A program made the translations under genes and the position numbers. The notes beneath the pieces were generated by a model. That model had not been told where the DNA came from. It made no database searches and saw only the letters and a list, made by a program, of their open reading frames with translations. Shown one piece after another: positions 62,949 through 64,000 of a DNA stretch of 64,000 nt (position 1 is the stretch's first letter; each line of letters starts with the position of its first letter). The stretch is from Streptomyces calvus (GTDB lineage Bacteria > Actinomycetota > Actinomycetes > Streptomycetales > Streptomycetaceae), in the NCBI RefSeq assembly GCF_006782915.1, contig NZ_VCNP01000027.1:21422-85421 (forward strand), in the 5' to 3' direction.

Positions 62949-64000
62949 TGTATTGATCACGAGCGTTGTTAACGCTGGCCGGGCTTGATCATGGCGAAGG
63001 CCTCCGTGTGTGGTGGAGGTGTCGAATCTTCACCGCACGGAGGCCTTCGTGTCCCACCGTAATGCCCGGCTGACCCTTCACGGCAGGCGGCTGCTGGTTG
63101 AACGTGTCCGCACCGGACGCCCTGTCGCCCATGTTGCCGCCGAGATGGGCATCTCCCGCGTCACCGCTCACAAGTGGGTGCGTCGCTGGCGGGCCGAAGG
63201 CGAGAAGGGACTGCACGACCGGTCCAGCCGTCCGCGCACGACACCGCACCGCACGGCGGGGGCGATCGAGGCCCGCGTGTGCCGTCTTCGCCAGGACCGC
63301 AAGCTCGGCCCGGCCCGCATCGGTCCGATCCTGGGCCTGCCGGCCTCGACCGTGCACCGCGTCCTGGTCCGTCACGGCCTGAACCGCCTGTCCTTCCTGG
63401 ACCGGCCCACCGGCCAGGTCATCCGACGCTACGAACGCGACCGCCCCGGCGAGCTGGTCCACGTGGACGTCAAGAAGCTCGGCCGCATCCCCGACGGCGG
63501 CGGCCACAGGGTCCTGGGCCGCCAGGCCGGCCGCGCCACACGCAACGGCATGGGCTTCGACTTCATCCACTCCGCGGTCGACGACCACAGCCGCCTCGCC
63601 TACAGCGAGGTCCACCCGGATGAGAAAGCCGCCACCTGCGCGGCCTTTCTGCGCCGGGCCGCCGCCTTCTTCGCAGCGTCGGGCATCGACCGCATCGAGC
63701 GGGTCCTGACCGACAACGCCTGGCCCTACCGCAAAAGCCTCGCCTGGCAGCAGGCCCTGGCCGACCTGGATGCGGCCGGCAAGCTCACTCGCGCATACCG
63801 GCCGCAGACCAATGGCAAGGTCGAGCGCTTCAACCGCACCCTGCTCGACGAATGGGCCTACCTGCGGCCCTACACCAGCAACACCGAACGCACCGACGCC
63901 CTGGCAGACTTCCTCCACACCTACAACCACCACCGCTGCCACACCGCACTCGGCGGCCAGCCACCCATCAGCCGCGTGAACAACGCTGCGGGTCGATACA
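62949..64000 (+). mobile_element. IS481-family insertion sequence, complete to its right end
   Basis: The left end starts TGTATTGATCACGAGCGTTG (62949) and the right end, read inversely from 64000, is TGTATCGACCCGCAGCGTTG; about 21 of 27 terminal bases match. If so the element is about 1052 bases and its last base is the last base of the window, so the right flank and the target duplication cannot be seen. Confidence 0.8.
63049..64000 (+). CDS. IS481-family transposase (stop not in window)
   Basis: A DDE transposase with an N-terminal helix-turn-helix (RPVAHVAAEMGISRVTAHKW) and a DDE core: first Asp in GELVHVDVKKLGRIP, second in FDFIHSAVDDHSRLAY or VLTDNAWPY, Glu in RPQTNGKVERFNRTLLDEWAY. It ends NHHRCHTALGGQPPISRVNN, the usual IS481 finish. 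GTG 63049 has GGAGG five bases upstream. About 317 codons are seen; the stop must lie within a few bases past the window, in or after the right end. Confidence 0.9.
   Translation, partial: MSHRNARLTLHGRRLLVERVRTGRPVAHVAAEMGISRVTAHKWVRRWRAEGEKGLHDRSSRPRTTPHRTAGAIEARVCRLRQDRKLGPARIGPILGLPASTVHRVLVRHGLNRLSFLDRPTGQVIRRYERDRPGELVHVDVKKLGRIPDGGGHRVLGRQAGRATRNGMGFDFIHSAVDDHSRLAYSEVHPDEKAATCAAFLRRAAAFFAASGIDRIERVLTDNAWPYRKSLAWQQALADLDAAGKLTRAYRPQTNGKVERFNRTLLDEWAYLRPYTSNTERTDALADFLHTYNHHRCHTALGGQPPISRVNNAAGRY

Overview
This window is high-GC (about 72%) actinobacterial chromosome, almost certainly Streptomyces. Third codon positions are strongly G/C, GTG starts are common, and the gene content is typical: a WhiB-family regulator, SpoIIE-type phosphatases with built-in HATPase domains, DUF1707/DUF4190/DUF4245/DUF6542 proteins, polyphosphate glucokinase, GlpX, and OxyR-AhpCD. 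From memory, the 26-55 kb part follows the same order as the ppgK/lytB/xseAB/glpX/wblI/fumB/fumC/oxyR/ahpCD region of S. coelicolor (about SCO5059 to SCO5031). The left part (0-25 kb) and the two insertion sequences look more variable.

Layout. 0-7 kb: the 5' part of an oligopeptide-binding lipoprotein gene, a small conserved ORF followed by a succinate dehydrogenase operon (sdhC-sdhA-sdhB), then a hydrolase/TetR divergent pair with two palindromic operators and a decayed reading frame. 7-18 kb: a PAS/GAF/PP2C/HATPase phosphatase and a separate anti-sigma-type ATPase, a Nudix hydrolase, a GntR regulator, a membrane protein, a secreted subtilisin, the tail of a broken short-chain dehydrogenase carrying tandem repeats, and a TetR/quinone-oxidoreductase pair. 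18.4-22.7 kb: the most interesting locus. It holds an M50-type membrane metallopeptidase and a ThiF/E1-like adenylyltransferase, translationally coupled and both with PqqD-like N-termini. They diverge from a 25-codon peptide gene and an M14-type carboxypeptidase. This looks like an uncharacterised modified-peptide (RiPP-like) system. 22.8-26 kb: an HTH regulator, a secreted M23 peptidase, the remnant of a Phd/YefM antitoxin, and an intact VapBC-type toxin-antitoxin pair.

26-55 kb is mostly conserved core. It contains YchF, PpgK, IspH, exonuclease VII (xseA-xseB), a nitroreductase, GlpX, a WhiB protein, DUF1707, a class I fumarase, a secreted M28 aminopeptidase, class II fumarase FumC, a DUF402 protein and a second SpoIIE-type phosphatase. 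A class A penicillin-binding protein, an SPFH protein with an overlapping small DNA-binding-like protein, a PadR-ABC-FtsX operon under a large palindrome, OxyR divergent from ahpC-ahpD, and an AI-2E-family permease complete the block. Convergent pairs are separated by strong hairpins. Two neighbouring genes (DUF4245 and glpX) have tandem repeats made from their own stop-codon ends.

55-64 kb: an IS5-family (IS427-like) element is inserted at the stop codon of a secreted transglycosylase-like gene and has separated it from its terminator. Next come a PIN-PhoH protein, undecaprenyl diphosphate synthase, a proline-rich membrane protein preceded by an orphan T-tract terminator, a methyltransferase and an F420-type oxidoreductase. 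An IS481-family element has its right inverted repeat ending at the last base of the window.
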